A stretch of DNA of 36,238 nt from Nitrososphaerota archaeon (GCA_027295865.1 JAPUKB010000106.1:1-36238), one strand, 5' to 3'; shown: positions 16,369 through 25,486, numbered from the stretch's first letter. A program made the numbers and translations. The notes: generated by a model not told the origin, from the letters alone.

Positions 16369-17389
16369 CCCGTCTCCTCAAGGCCTTTCTGCGTTTCTGC
16401 TTCACCTTTGGATCCCGTGCAAGCTCCCTTCCTAAGAGATTTAGGAATTTCTCCATCTTCTCTACCGGTATCCTAGCCCCACTCGCCCTGGTATGGCCTC
16501 CCCCCATTCCGCCGAGAGTCTTAGTTATCTTAGATACGATCTCTCCCAGTTCGAACTCGGAGTCGTATCGTTCCCTCAAAGAAATCTCAACCATCCCGCT
16601 CACACTGTTCTCTCGATATGCAAAGGCTACAGGAACGGCGAAAATCCCTAGCAAGAGGTTCGCAACTAGTCCTAATGTAACCTTTTCAGACTTGAAATAT
16701 GCAAAGTTCTTTAGCTGTACCCCCTCTTTCTCCACCAAATCTAGCATGTCTTTCATGCGAGCCGCCTGCCTAGTTGCAAGTTTAGGGACTCCCTCGATCT
16801 CATGTGGAAATTTGAGTGACTGGAATGCATTCACAATCCGGTTTGAGAATGATACTCTATTTCTCTCGTGTGACATGGCGTATGAGAGCATCGTCGACTC
16901 CAGGAGTATCAGCTGGCGGTCAGAAGACCCTATAAGCTGCTTCGCTATAGGCTGATTATCGAGATAGTCCGTGACCGCCGCATAGCAAGCTATGAATGCG
17001 GCTCGACGCGGGAGCTCGTTCCTGAAATGTTGATAGGTTAAGACCCCGGCACATTCTTCCCTAGAATGGACCAGGTGGACTCCCGCCGCCTTTATTCGCT
17101 TCGAGGTTTTCCCGTCAAGAGGATGGTGATCGATGTAAGTAACCTTCCCACCTCCTTTTACTATTCTTCGAGTTTCAAGAACAAAGTCGTCAATTATGCT
17201 TTGATTCATTCCAAGGTCGCAAACGTACAGATTGGTTTCAGAGTTAAGGCTCCTGAGGATTTCGATCAATTCGTCGTAATTGGCAAGAAATACATCGGCC
17301 CCAGTTGCCAGTTTTACAAGCGAAGCTGACGCGATTCCGTCAACATCCTGCGCATGTGCGACACATACGGTCCTGGTTTTTCCCGGCAT
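16361..17389 (-). CDS. DHH/DHHA1 family phosphoesterase (RecJ/NrnA-like)
   Basis: A 342-residue protein with the DHH-family order: motif I HAQDVDGIAS (usually HxDxDG), motif II DLGMN, motif III YIDHHP (the DHH itself), and a C-terminal DHHA1 domain with GGMGGGHTRASGARIP. A lysine/arginine-rich tail (KVKQKRRKALRRRAT) follows. Members are nanoRNases, RecJ-type exonucleases or GINS-associated nucleases. Here the RPA gene lies nearby, which hints at nucleic-acid turnover, but does not distinguish RNA from DNA. The ATG at 17389 shares a divergent TATA-like element with the gene at 17459. Confidence 0.87.
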   Translation of the reverse strand: MPGKTRTVCVAHAQDVDGIASASLVKLATGADVFLANYDELIEILRSLNSETNLYVCDLGMNQSIIDDFVLETRRIVKGGGKVTYIDHHPLDGKTSKRIKAAGVHLVHSREECAGVLTYQHFRNELPRRAAFIACYAAVTDYLDNQPIAKQLIGSSDRQLILLESTMLSYAMSHERNRVSFSNRIVNAFQSLKFPHEIEGVPKLATRQAARMKDMLDLVEKEGVQLKNFAYFKSEKVTLGLVANLLLGIFAVPVAFAYRENSVSGMVEISLRERYDSEFELGEIVSKITKTLGGMGGGHTRASGARIPVEKMEKFLNLLGRELARDPKVKQKRRKALRRRAT

Positions 17390-17417
17390 CTTAATCTCCC
17401 CGATCCATTTTCATTCT

Positions 17418-17428
17418 CTTTATTTAGG
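17418..17428. promoter_or_regulatory. bidirectional TATA-like element between the DHH gene and the zinc-ribbon membrane gene
   Basis: CTTTATTTAGG on the plus strand, CCTAAATAAAG on the minus strand. It sits 34-36 bases from both start codons (17389 minus, 17459 plus), so one AT-rich box may serve both genes. Confidence 0.4.
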
Positions 17429-17458
17429 TTGATATGTGCAATGGGTCACTGACCCCAA

Positions 17459-17917
17459 ATGACTGCTACCGGCAAGATCTGCCCAAGGTGTGGCACGAAC
17501 AATGTCGAAGAGGCAGATTTCTGCATTAAGTGTGGGTTGAAAATTAGGTCTAGCGGAGAATCTCCGAATCATGAATCACTCGTTTATCTGCATATTCTCG
17601 GATCTTCATACCTTCTCTTTACAGCTCTTCTGAATAGACTAGTTCTTCCTTTGTTCTCGGCGGGTAGTGCTGGTCTGATAATCTACATTCTCCTTTACAT
17701 CATTCCCATTATTTCTGGCTTCTATGTGGCCTATGAAGTGAGTCGCAAGAGGACAAATCGAGCAGTCATTGCCATCTCTCTCTGGACGGCCGCTATGGGT
17801 GTCATTGGGACAGGCTGGCTTTTCGTTATAGGTCTGGAGCTAGGAGCTATAATTGGGCCTGCCTGGCTCATTTTTCTAGCTTCCGCGATCAAAACCACCT
17901 ACCTCATCAGGCGATAA
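17459..17917 (+). CDS. zinc-ribbon membrane protein
   Basis: A 152-residue protein. The N-terminal double-CxxC zinc ribbon is KICPRCGTNNVEEADFCIKC (two Cys pairs at about residues 8-27), followed by an extended linker and about four hydrophobic segments (for example IIYILLYIIPIISGFYVAYE and GWLFVIGLELGAIIGPAWLI). It ends in a short basic tail. Zinc-ribbon plus membrane-helix proteins are common in archaea and mostly uncharacterised. I do not recognise a specific function. Confidence 0.6.
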   Translation: MTATGKICPRCGTNNVEEADFCIKCGLKIRSSGESPNHESLVYLHILGSSYLLFTALLNRLVLPLFSAGSAGLIIYILLYIIPIISGFYVAYEVSRKRTNRAVIAISLWTAAMGVIGTGWLFVIGLELGAIIGPAWLIFLASAIKTTYLIRR

Positions 17918-17963
17918 GGAATGTCGGCGCAAAGAATCCTGCACACGAAGATATCGATGTACA

Positions 17964-19415
17964 ATGCCTGAAATTAGGAAGCTTTTAGACGACATAATGG
18001 CCAGAAGGAATGGTACCACTGAACCCGAGCTCTTAGGATTGATGAATGATAAGAAAAGCAAGGTTGGTGGAGGTTATCTCACCGATCAAGGAGCTCTGTT
18101 CTTAGTGGCGTCAGATCTCGGGATCACTCTTGACTATTCTAATACTCAGAAACTAGCGCTAAAAGATCTTTTTGTTGGAGCCAATGAGGTGACGGTGATC
18201 GGCCGAATCCTTTCCATTTATCCCCTCAAAGTTTATGACAAGAAAAACGGTTCCAGGGGGAAACTGAGGCGGCTCTGGCTTTTCGACGGAGAGGAACGGG
18301 CTAGGGTAACCCTATGGGATGAGAAGGCTGATCTCGTTGAGTCTGATTCATTAGAACCTGACATGGCAATAAGGATCAAGAAGGGCTCTGTTAAGGCTGG
18401 ATTGGACGGTTCGCCTGTTCTAAATGTTGGTTCAAGAGGAACCGTAGAGACCATTGATTATGTAGAAGGAGGAAACCTCTCAACCTTATCAGATGTTCGA
18501 CTAATGCCAAAGGATGTAACTCAGCTTAGAAAGGGACTTGTAATCGAATGCATTGTCAGGAGCCAGCCTAAGTACTCGGAGTTTCAAAGAAGCGACGGAA
18601 CTACTGGAAGTCTTACGCAGTTCATGATCGGCGATCCCAAAACTAACACTGAAACGAGGGTCGTGATATGGGATTACCAGGGGAAGGATCTAATGCAGAT
18701 TCCAGTGAATTCGAAGATGTCACTTCTAAATGTGAAATCCAAAATTCTCCCGCGCGGAGGCATCGAGCTCCACGGAGACTCTGGGACGAACTTCAAGGTC
18801 ATTGAGGTCGGAAGGAAAATCAATGTCGATCGGGGGAAGGAAATCAAGCTCACTGGAAAGATTCTCACTTGGGGTATGCCTCGCACTGCAAGGTCGGGTG
18901 TTCCATCAATCCAAGCGCTAATGATCAGCACCGAGTACAAACTATTCAATCTAATCTTGCTTGGAAAGGCGGCCGAACGCGCACCTTTTCTGAAGCCAGA
19001 GTCGATGATCGAACTTACTGGAAGGCAAGTTGAGGAGCTTAAAGTGATCTGTGACAATGATCTTCAGATACGAGAAGCTGGTGAATTGCCCAGCCTTGGA
19101 GATGTCAAGATCTCTAAGATAGATCAGCTTGATGACGAGACCCTTCCTGTCTTTGCAGACGTGATTGCCTTATCATCAACAAGCGTAACCGATATCACGA
19201 CAAAAGACGGAGAAAGTGTAACCCGTGCCGAAATACTAGTCGGGGATGAGACCGGGGAGATTAGAGTGACTGCCTGGCGAGAAGACATCAAGCTAATCGA
19301 AGGGATTCAGCCTGGGCAGAGACTGAAACTCAAAGGCCTTCAAGTTCGTCGTGGGGAAGATAGAGTACCAGCTTTGACCACAAAGGCATACTCCGCAGTG
19401 ATCTGGGAAAGCTAG
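17964..19415 (+). CDS. replication protein A-like single-stranded DNA-binding protein (multi-OB-fold)
   Basis: A 483-residue protein built of repeated OB folds after an N-terminal helical segment (about 1-55). Likely folds lie near residues 65-165 (EVTVIGRILSIYPLKVYDKK), 185-285, 290-375 and 380-483 (ARAEILVGDETGEIRVTAWR as the last). The pattern WxDGEER / VTLWDE-type strands repeats between folds. No zinc finger is seen, unlike many RPA70 homologues. It would coat single-stranded DNA in replication and repair. The ATG start at 17964 begins MPEIRKLLDDIMARRNG. The stop shares CTAG with the facing lhr gene. Confidence 0.87.
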   Translation: MPEIRKLLDDIMARRNGTTEPELLGLMNDKKSKVGGGYLTDQGALFLVASDLGITLDYSNTQKLALKDLFVGANEVTVIGRILSIYPLKVYDKKNGSRGKLRRLWLFDGEERARVTLWDEKADLVESDSLEPDMAIRIKKGSVKAGLDGSPVLNVGSRGTVETIDYVEGGNLSTLSDVRLMPKDVTQLRKGLVIECIVRSQPKYSEFQRSDGTTGSLTQFMIGDPKTNTETRVVIWDYQGKDLMQIPVNSKMSLLNVKSKILPRGGIELHGDSGTNFKVIEVGRKINVDRGKEIKLTGKILTWGMPRTARSGVPSIQALMISTEYKLFNLILLGKAAERAPFLKPESMIELTGRQVEELKVICDNDLQIREAGELPSLGDVKISKIDQLDDETLPVFADVIALSSTSVTDITTKDGESVTRAEILVGDETGEIRVTAWREDIKLIEGIQPGQRLKLKGLQVRRGEDRVPALTTKAYSAVIWES

Positions 19416-22159
19416 TCTTTCCAGAATCCTCTTGTAGTGACGTAGTTCTTCTCGGCAAGATACACATTCTTGAGGAACTCGTCTTCGTCTAAGCTCTTCC
19501 TCAAGACTCTTGCAGCGGTATCTGGGCCTACTCCAAACCCTGACAGCGCCATAACCGCTCTCGGTCCGAAATTCTGGACTAACGAAGAAGTCTTCCAGGC
19601 CTTCTTGAATTGTATGTCCTCATCATTGGTTAGCTGTTTGCCTCGTCTCTTTTTGATAACGATTGGTAGTAGACCATAGTTGCTGTAAAAAGTAGTGGTG
19701 ACTAGCCTTGATTTACATAACGGGCATAAGATTGGATTCTTCAGATCCTTGGGCTTGGCTATTGACTCCCATCTTCCACAGTGCATGCAGACGAGTCGAT
19801 TCTGTGTTCCCTCAAGTCTTTCCTTCACCAAATCGAGGATGCTTCTTTCGACTGTCAAAGGGAGGGCGGCGAAGGCAGAGGAGAATTCCAGAATGGGTTT
19901 TGCCAAGGAACTGAATTCAGGTACTGCTATTTCCCGAAGTCTAATTGTTCCCCGGGAAACTGCTCTCAACACCTCTGTAGTTCCAGCTATGTCATACTTT
20001 TCATGGATCAACTCTCTCATTATCTCTCGATATAATGGGGTATTTCGGTACCTTACTTGAATCAATCTCGCTGCCCTTCTATCGTATTGAGATTCCTTAC
20101 TCACGACACCAAATTTTTTCGCCACGTACCATGTTTTCCAATTTAGCGGGTGAGTACCTACCACCGCAACAGATAGTATTTCTTCGAGATTGAGATCTTC
20201 TCTTAGAGATGCTTTTAGATCGTCGTTCCCAATTCTTCCCTGAGACGATAGCATGATTCTGTATGGATCTGACCTTGCCTCTACCATGAATCCGGTCCGA
20301 GATGAGATCAACGTTGAGAGAACTGTTGCAATCGTCTGGTTTATTCTTGATCCATAGCAACAGTGGAGGACTACTATACCCTGCCCTACTTGTCTCTCGA
20401 TAACAAGGTTGAGCTCATCCGGGATAGTACCCAAAGTGTCTAATACACTGAGCAGGCGCTTCCTTTGATGTGGGCTTATCCTATTTTCAGACCCTGCGAT
20501 TATTGCTCTTCTCAAACGTCCAACCCTAATAGCAGTCCCCTGGTCGACGGGAATAAGTTCGCCAATCCAGTAAGGTATTGTTGAAATATCTCTAAACATA
20601 GGTTCGACATGGACTACTCTTTTTTCGTCATCGATGGAAACAATCCTCCAGGAATTGCCTCTCAGCACGAAGGGTTTGCCAGGTTCTCCATACTCTCCAA
20701 CGAACATTTGATCTAACCTACCCACAATTCTTTTCTTCGTTATGTCAATGACGTCGAATTGCATCAAATCTGGAATTGTTGAGATATTCTCGTAATAGTA
20801 CTGAAAAGTTCTCATGCTACGTCTAATTGTCTCTTCGTCAAATCTTATTACGCCTTGCTTGTCGAGAAGCGTTAATGTGTCCTTGACCTCATCAATATTC
20901 AGGTCTCTAAACGGGTAAGCCTTCTTGAAAGTCTCCAGTACCTCCCCGACGTCGACGCGGCCTTGTTCTATTGTTAGTCCAGTCGCGTGATGAGCGACCA
21001 CGTCATACGGCTTCTCGTGTATCTTACTGGGCTCCAGGTCATTCTCTTTGACCCTGTCAATGAGAGCTAGGGATTCGAGCTCATCATCATCTCGATGTCC
21101 TATTATCAACCCTTTTGCAGATTCCCCAACTTGGTGTCTACTTCTTCCAACCCTTTGGATCAACTTCACTGCCTGCCTCGGAGAACCAAGCTGGACAACC
21201 ATCTGTACTGCACCTATATCTAGTCCTAATTCTAATGATGAGGTGCAGACAACGATTCCAGCTTTTCCGCCCCTCATTTTAGCCTCTGTATCTTCCCTAA
21301 TCTCCGTCGAAAGGGAACCGTGATGCACCTCGACGGGAAATTCAGGAGATTTCGCCTTTAGGATAGCACCTATTGATTCTGCTTCGACCCTTGTGTTTGT
21401 GAAAAGGAGTATTGTTTCCCCGGACTTTTGGGTATCCTTGATTACTTCCAATAATTTGGCGGCAACATCGGGTAGAGTACCCTCGATGAATTTCGAGTCG
21501 ATATCATATCCCCGTACAGAGTGATCAATTAGAATAGCAGATTCCTTTCCAGTTCCTGCCAAGAATTTTGAAGCGACCGAAGGGTCGCCCAGTGTTGCGG
21601 AAAGACCCACTCTGACAAGCTCAGACTGAATTATCGCAGAAAGCCTCTCCAAGCTTAGAGAAAGGTGAGCACCTCTCTCACTCGTCATTAATTCATGGAG
21701 CTCGTCAATGACAATCCACTCGACGGATCTAAGACCAATCTTGGACCTCTTCCCTGTGAGAAGTATTGCGAGTGTCTCAGGAGTCGTGATCAGTAAATCG
21801 GGTGGGTTCTCAGTTATTCTTCTTCTAGCAGAGACGGAAGTATCACCATGTCTTACCTCAGCGGTTAGACCCGCTGCTCGAGTAACTTCAATTACCCGCC
21901 GAAAAATATCTCGATTCAGAGCACGGAGTGGAGTGATATACAAGGCCCTTATGCCAGGTCCTCGCTTCTCCTTCGAGGCAAGCGAAACAATAATTGGAAC
22001 CAGAGCAGCCTCAGTTTTTCCCGATCCTGTGGGTGCAACTAGGAGCGAATTCCTTCTGCGTAGGATGACTGGATATGCCTTACTCTGTATTGGAGTTAGT
22101 CGTTTCCACCCAAGTTTGCTAAACCGTTCTGAGACTTGATTTTCCAGGTCTGTTATCAA
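19412..22159 (-). CDS. Lhr-family superfamily 2 DNA/RNA helicase with C-terminal zinc ribbon
   Basis: A 915-residue large helicase-related protein. N-terminal helicase core: Walker A VAPTGSGKTEAALVP (about 41-55), ALYITPLRALNRD, LLITTPETLAILL, Walker B DELHEL, SATLGD, and the second RecA domain with VCTSSLELGLDIG and IQRVGRSRHQVG. Then a winged-helix domain and the Lhr core domain (GEYGEPGKPFVLRGNSWRIV region). The C-terminus has a zinc ribbon CMHCGRW ... CPLCKSRL. Lhr unwinds DNA and RNA-DNA hybrids; in archaea it is linked to repair and fork processing. The gene faces RPA and overlaps it by four bases. Confidence 0.93.
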   Translation of the reverse strand: MITDLENQVSERFSKLGWKRLTPIQSKAYPVILRRRNSLLVAPTGSGKTEAALVPIIVSLASKEKRGPGIRALYITPLRALNRDIFRRVIEVTRAAGLTAEVRHGDTSVSARRRITENPPDLLITTPETLAILLTGKRSKIGLRSVEWIVIDELHELMTSERGAHLSLSLERLSAIIQSELVRVGLSATLGDPSVASKFLAGTGKESAILIDHSVRGYDIDSKFIEGTLPDVAAKLLEVIKDTQKSGETILLFTNTRVEAESIGAILKAKSPEFPVEVHHGSLSTEIREDTEAKMRGGKAGIVVCTSSLELGLDIGAVQMVVQLGSPRQAVKLIQRVGRSRHQVGESAKGLIIGHRDDDELESLALIDRVKENDLEPSKIHEKPYDVVAHHATGLTIEQGRVDVGEVLETFKKAYPFRDLNIDEVKDTLTLLDKQGVIRFDEETIRRSMRTFQYYYENISTIPDLMQFDVIDITKKRIVGRLDQMFVGEYGEPGKPFVLRGNSWRIVSIDDEKRVVHVEPMFRDISTIPYWIGELIPVDQGTAIRVGRLRRAIIAGSENRISPHQRKRLLSVLDTLGTIPDELNLVIERQVGQGIVVLHCCYGSRINQTIATVLSTLISSRTGFMVEARSDPYRIMLSSQGRIGNDDLKASLREDLNLEEILSVAVVGTHPLNWKTWYVAKKFGVVSKESQYDRRAARLIQVRYRNTPLYREIMRELIHEKYDIAGTTEVLRAVSRGTIRLREIAVPEFSSLAKPILEFSSAFAALPLTVERSILDLVKERLEGTQNRLVCMHCGRWESIAKPKDLKNPILCPLCKSRLVTTTFYSNYGLLPIVIKKRRGKQLTNDEDIQFKKAWKTSSLVQNFGPRAVMALSGFGVGPDTAARVLRKSLDEDEFLKNVYLAEKNYVTTRGFWKD

Positions 22160-22169
22160 GGCTTAATGC

Positions 22170-22289
22170 CTAGGTCTGCCTCTCCCGTCTCTGTTCCTCG
22201 TATTCATAGACGAAGATGATCGCCAGAGTTGCCAGGAATAGTACTACAAGGAGGCCATTCAGGAAGCCAAAGTAGGCAGGGACAGTCAA
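22170..22289 (-). CDS. 39-residue single-span membrane peptide upstream of lhr
   Basis: Read on the minus strand from a TTG at 22289 to TAG at 22170-22172. The product has a short N-terminus (TVPAYFGFLNG), one strongly hydrophobic stretch (LLVVLFLATLAIIFVY) of about 16 residues, and a charged tail (EYEEQRRERQT). An in-frame TGA lies four codons upstream of the TTG, so this is the only start. A GTTAAA element sits about 33 bases upstream, a leaderless-type distance. It ends 10 bases before the lhr start, so the two may share a transcript. I do not know the function. The hydrophobic/charged pattern argues against chance, but there is no homology evidence. Confidence 0.45.
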   Translation of the reverse strand: MTVPAYFGFLNGLLVVLFLATLAIIFVYEYEEQRRERQT

Positions 22290-22386
22290 TCTGATACATC
22301 ATTGTTTAGAGTTTGAAGATTTAACTTTTTCTGAACAAGCTCCCAACTCTCTCAACGCTTACATATGACTGAGCGGGAAGAAGCCT

Positions 22387-23640
22387 GTGGGCAAAACCCT
22401 TGCCGAGAAGATTGTCGGCACACACACAGAGAGACCCGTTGTGGCTGGAGAGAGTGTGATTGCCAAGGTAGACTATGCGTTTACCCATGATGCCAGCGGG
22501 CCTTTGGTAGTGAGTCAGCTGAAAGAGCTAGGGTCAGACAAAGTCTTCGATCCCAAGAGAGTAATTGTATTCATCGATCACGCTGTACCGAGTCCCAGAA
22601 GGGAAAACTCAAATGATCAGGCTCTTCTTAAGATCTGGGCCGAATCTCGGGGAGTAAATTTCCATGGGGCGGGGACAGGGATTTGTCACCAAGTGCTCGC
22701 GGAACGCTATGCTTCCCCGAATACTCTGATAGTCGGCACGGATTCTCACTCCGTTATGGCCGGAGCCCTAGCTTCGTTTGCAACAGGTATGGGCGCCACA
22801 GACGTAGCAGTCTCCATGAGTTTGGGAAAAACCTGGCTCAGAGTGCCTGAAACTCTCCGTTTCATTCTGAACGGTACACTTCCTTCTGGAGTTTATGCCA
22901 AGGATGTGATACTCTACATTATCGGCATTTTGGGTGGAGATGGTGCAACTTACAAAGCTATGGAATTTTCTGGAAGTGTAGTGGACAAGATGGAAATGCA
23001 TGAAAGACTGACTTTGTCAAACATGGTCGTAGAGGCAGGGGCCAAGGTAGGCCTGATCGCATCTGACTCGAATACTAGGAGGTATCTCGAGACTAGAGGT
23101 AGAGAGGAGACCTTTTTGGAGATTCATCCAGATAGTGATGCGCACTATGAGAATACTTTCGAAATTACTGCAACCGATCTTAGTCCCATGGTTTCCTTCC
23201 CACATAGTGTAGATAATGTCAAAAGTATGGAAGAGATTGGTGAGGTGAAGATTAACGAGGTCTTTGTTGGTAGCTGCACCAATGCAAGACTTGAGGATCT
23301 CCAGATTGTTGCCTCCATCCTAGATGGTAAGCAAATCGATTCGAATGTTCGACTTATTGTCACACCCGCTTCAGGAGAGACCTATGCTACGGCGGTCAAA
23401 GATGGAACTATCTCGACCCTTTTGGATGCGGGTGCACTTGTGACGCCATCAGGATGCGGTGCGTGTTTCGGAGCCCTGGGTGGAATACCTGCTGATAACG
23501 AGGCCATCTTCACGACAACTAATAGAAATTTCATTGGAAGAACTGGAAACCCATCCGCTTCCACCTATCTTGGTTCACCTGCGACTGCTGCGGCAACTGC
23601 ACTAAGAGGTATGATAGCTGATCCACGGGAAGTTATCTAG
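22387..23640 (+). CDS. leuC: 3-isopropylmalate dehydratase / homoaconitase large subunit, LeuC family
   Basis: A 417-residue aconitase-superfamily large subunit. Fe-S ligands are seen at C297 (FVGSCTNARLEDL) and C357/C360 (SGCGACFG); other family motifs are VGTDSHSVMAGAL and FIDHAVPSP. In archaea the same family serves leucine (isopropylmalate) and lysine (homoaconitate) synthesis, so the substrate cannot be fixed here, and no leuA, leuB or lysine genes lie in the window. GTG 22387 is used; a CTTACATATG element about 25 bases upstream would fit a leaderless transcript. leuD begins two bases after its stop. Confidence 0.9.
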   Translation: MGKTLAEKIVGTHTERPVVAGESVIAKVDYAFTHDASGPLVVSQLKELGSDKVFDPKRVIVFIDHAVPSPRRENSNDQALLKIWAESRGVNFHGAGTGICHQVLAERYASPNTLIVGTDSHSVMAGALASFATGMGATDVAVSMSLGKTWLRVPETLRFILNGTLPSGVYAKDVILYIIGILGGDGATYKAMEFSGSVVDKMEMHERLTLSNMVVEAGAKVGLIASDSNTRRYLETRGREETFLEIHPDSDAHYENTFEITATDLSPMVSFPHSVDNVKSMEEIGEVKINEVFVGSCTNARLEDLQIVASILDGKQIDSNVRLIVTPASGETYATAVKDGTISTLLDAGALVTPSGCGACFGALGGIPADNEAIFTTTNRNFIGRTGNPSASTYLGSPATAAATALRGMIADPREVI

Positions 23641-23641
23641 A

Positions 23642-24133
23642 ATGTCGGGGAGAGCTTGGAAATTCGGTGATGGAATAAGTACCGATAACATTGCTCCAGG
23701 TCGATACTTTCATCTTAGGTCCAACCTGCCAGAACTCTCGAAGCATTGCCTCGAGGACGCAAGAGAGGATTTTACTTCTAATGTAGCAGAAGGAGACTTT
23801 GTGGTTGCAGGGAAGAATTTTGGCCTGGGCTCTAGCAGGGAACACGCTCCTATTATCATCAAGATGAAGGGAATACGTGCTATCATTGCCAAATCTTTTG
23901 CTCGTATCTTCTTTAGGAATTGCATAAACATCGGACTTCCAGCAGTGATGTTGGATACAGACGAGATCCAGGATGGAGATCGCCTGGAAATCGATCTAAG
24001 TGGAGGAAAAGTCATTGATCATTCTACCGCCAAGAACTTGAAATTTCCCCCTCTACCTATTGAAATGACCAGCATTCTCAGAGAGGGTGGTCTGATCCCA
24101 TTTGTTAAGAAATACGGGGACCTCAGATTCTAA
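23642..24133 (+). CDS. leuD: 3-isopropylmalate dehydratase / homoaconitase small subunit, LeuD family
   Basis: A 163-residue swivel-domain subunit. Motifs: FGDGISTDNIAPGRYFHLRS (the substrate-recognition loop after GRY), VVAGKNFGLGSSREHAP (the GSSREHA signature), and ARIFFRNCINIGLPAV. The loop usually compared between isopropylmalate and homoaconitate enzymes (YLRT, YLVY and similar) reads YFHLRS here, so it does not match a well-known class exactly. It forms the holoenzyme with the adjacent large subunit. Confidence 0.88.
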   Translation: MSGRAWKFGDGISTDNIAPGRYFHLRSNLPELSKHCLEDAREDFTSNVAEGDFVVAGKNFGLGSSREHAPIIIKMKGIRAIIAKSFARIFFRNCINIGLPAVMLDTDEIQDGDRLEIDLSGGKVIDHSTAKNLKFPPLPIEMTSILREGGLIPFVKKYGDLRF

Positions 24134-24143
24134 CCAAGGAAAT

Positions 24144-24371
24144 CTACTTCAGTTTAAGGAAGTCTTTCAACTGCGTCATCATTAGATCTCGATGCTCTTT
24201 GGTCGAAAGGTCGACTTTATATTCATTCATTAGTTTGATCTGTAGATCTTCCCACTCCTTCCAGCATTCCGCGCAGACCCCACTCATTATCCTCTTCCCA
24301 AGCTCGCCCACATATGGAATGTCTTGTGGGGGTTCTCTCTGATTTCCACACCTACCGCATTTTACAGTCAA
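24144..24371 (-). CDS. YggX-like Fe(II)-trafficking protein with zinc-ribbon cysteines
   Basis: A 75-residue protein closely following the bacterial YggX pattern after a cysteine-containing start: GELGKRIMSGVCAECWKEWE, LMNEYKVDLSTKEHRDLM, LKDFL. Bacterial YggX protects Fe-S proteins and may handle Fe(II). Unlike the usual bacterial form, this one has C5-x2-C8 at the start and C33-x2-C36 in the first helix region, which could hold zinc or iron. The start is TTG at 24371; a minus-strand ATTAATTG about 28 bases upstream suggests leaderless expression. It faces leuD. Confidence 0.78.
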   Translation of the reverse strand: MTVKCGRCGNQREPPQDIPYVGELGKRIMSGVCAECWKEWEDLQIKLMNEYKVDLSTKEHRDLMMTQLKDFLKLK

Positions 24372-24463
24372 TCAGTTTAGAAGCGTGGCGCGCACAATTA
24401 ATCCTTTCTACGAACGTTCAAAGAGACGAATAGTTAAACGGATATCGGGATATAGTAATCCTC

Positions 24464-24943
24464 ATGGAGACAGCTAGAGATGCATTGAGGCGTGTGCTGG
24501 GTACCTATGCCACGGGTGTTTCGATAGTGATGACCAAATCAAGGGGGGCGATTCATGGCCTGACTGTTAATTCTTTTACCTCGGTATCACTAGAGCCTCC
24601 GCTGATCCTAGTTTGTATCGATAGGCTGAATGCGACATATCCGCTAATAAAAGAGAGTGGGATTTTCAGTGTAAACATTTTATCCAAGATTCAGGAATCA
24701 CTTTCGAGATTGTTTTCGGATCCAGGGAACAAGTCAAGTATGTTACAAGGTTTGGAATATAGGCAAGAGGTAACTGGTGCGCCGATCATCATGGGTGTTC
24801 TAGGCTTCCTCGATTGTAGCGTGGAAGCGACATACCCAGCTGGTGACCATGACATCTTCTTAGCCAAGGTCGAGAAATTTGGATTGGGTGAAGATGGTGA
24901 TCCTCTGCTCTATTATAGAGGAGGATATCATGGTCTTCGCTGA
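24464..24943 (+). CDS. flavin reductase-like FMN-binding protein
   Basis: A 159-residue protein of the flavin reductase (DIM6/NTAB, HpaC-like) family. The N-terminus has ALRRVLGTYATGVSIVMTKS, then GLTVNSFTSVSLEPPLILVC, the classical FMN-binding pattern, and the end GDPLLYYRGGYHGL. Such proteins reduce free FMN/FAD with NAD(P)H for a partner oxygenase, or bind FMN as an electron carrier. No oxygenase is nearby, so the partner is unknown. The next gene starts nine bases after its stop, implying one transcript. Confidence 0.9.
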   Translation: METARDALRRVLGTYATGVSIVMTKSRGAIHGLTVNSFTSVSLEPPLILVCIDRLNATYPLIKESGIFSVNILSKIQESLSRLFSDPGNKSSMLQGLEYRQEVTGAPIIMGVLGFLDCSVEATYPAGDHDIFLAKVEKFGLGEDGDPLLYYRGGYHGLR

Positions 24944-24952
24944 ACGAAAATA

Positions 24953-25462
24953 ATGATTTCATCCAAGAAGAAGGCGCGGATTGCTGTATGCGGAAGTGAC
25001 GAGGCAATCTCCCCGAAAGTCGAGGCCGTTGCCAATCGAGTGGGAAGAAAAATAGCAGGGAATGGGGGAATATTGATCTGCGGAGGAAAGGGTGGCGTGA
25101 TGGAAGCAGCATCCAGGGGTGCCAAGGAGGCTAGCGGGGTTACGGTAGGAATACTCCCGGGTCCTGACTCGGAGGAAGCGAATCAGTACATTGACATTCC
25201 CATACCGACCTCGTTTGAGAGAGCTAGAAACTTCATAGTTGTAAGAGCAGCACAGGCAGTAATCGGGATCTCAGGAGGATGGGGTACCCTCTCGGAAATT
25301 GCGATGGCTATGAATCTCGGATTGCCAGTCATTCTAATTAGAGGTACAGGAGGAGTAGCTGACTGGCTGGCTAAGAATCCTTTGAGAATAAATCACAAGA
25401 CGTACACATTAACGGATGGGGCCGACGAGGCTGTCGAAAAGGCCATGGGTCTGATCCGATGA
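24953..25462 (+). CDS. LOG-like Rossmann-fold nucleotide-binding protein (TIGR00725-type)
   Basis: A 169-residue protein of the LOG/MoCo-carrier superfamily. Motifs: ICGGKGGVMEAASRGAKEAS (the PGGxGxxME-type loop), a mid segment FERARNFIVVRAAQAVIGIS, and GGWGTLSEIAMAMNLGLPVI (GGxGTxxE). In plants and bacteria relatives release cytokinin by phosphoribohydrolase activity or bind molybdenum cofactor. The TIGR00725 branch has no firmly known substrate. It follows the flavin reductase gene in one transcript. Confidence 0.8.
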   Translation: MISSKKKARIAVCGSDEAISPKVEAVANRVGRKIAGNGGILICGGKGGVMEAASRGAKEASGVTVGILPGPDSEEANQYIDIPIPTSFERARNFIVVRAAQAVIGISGGWGTLSEIAMAMNLGLPVILIRGTGGVADWLAKNPLRINHKTYTLTDGADEAVEKAMGLIR

Positions 25463-25486
25463 TAGACAGATCAGTGTAGCAGTCAA

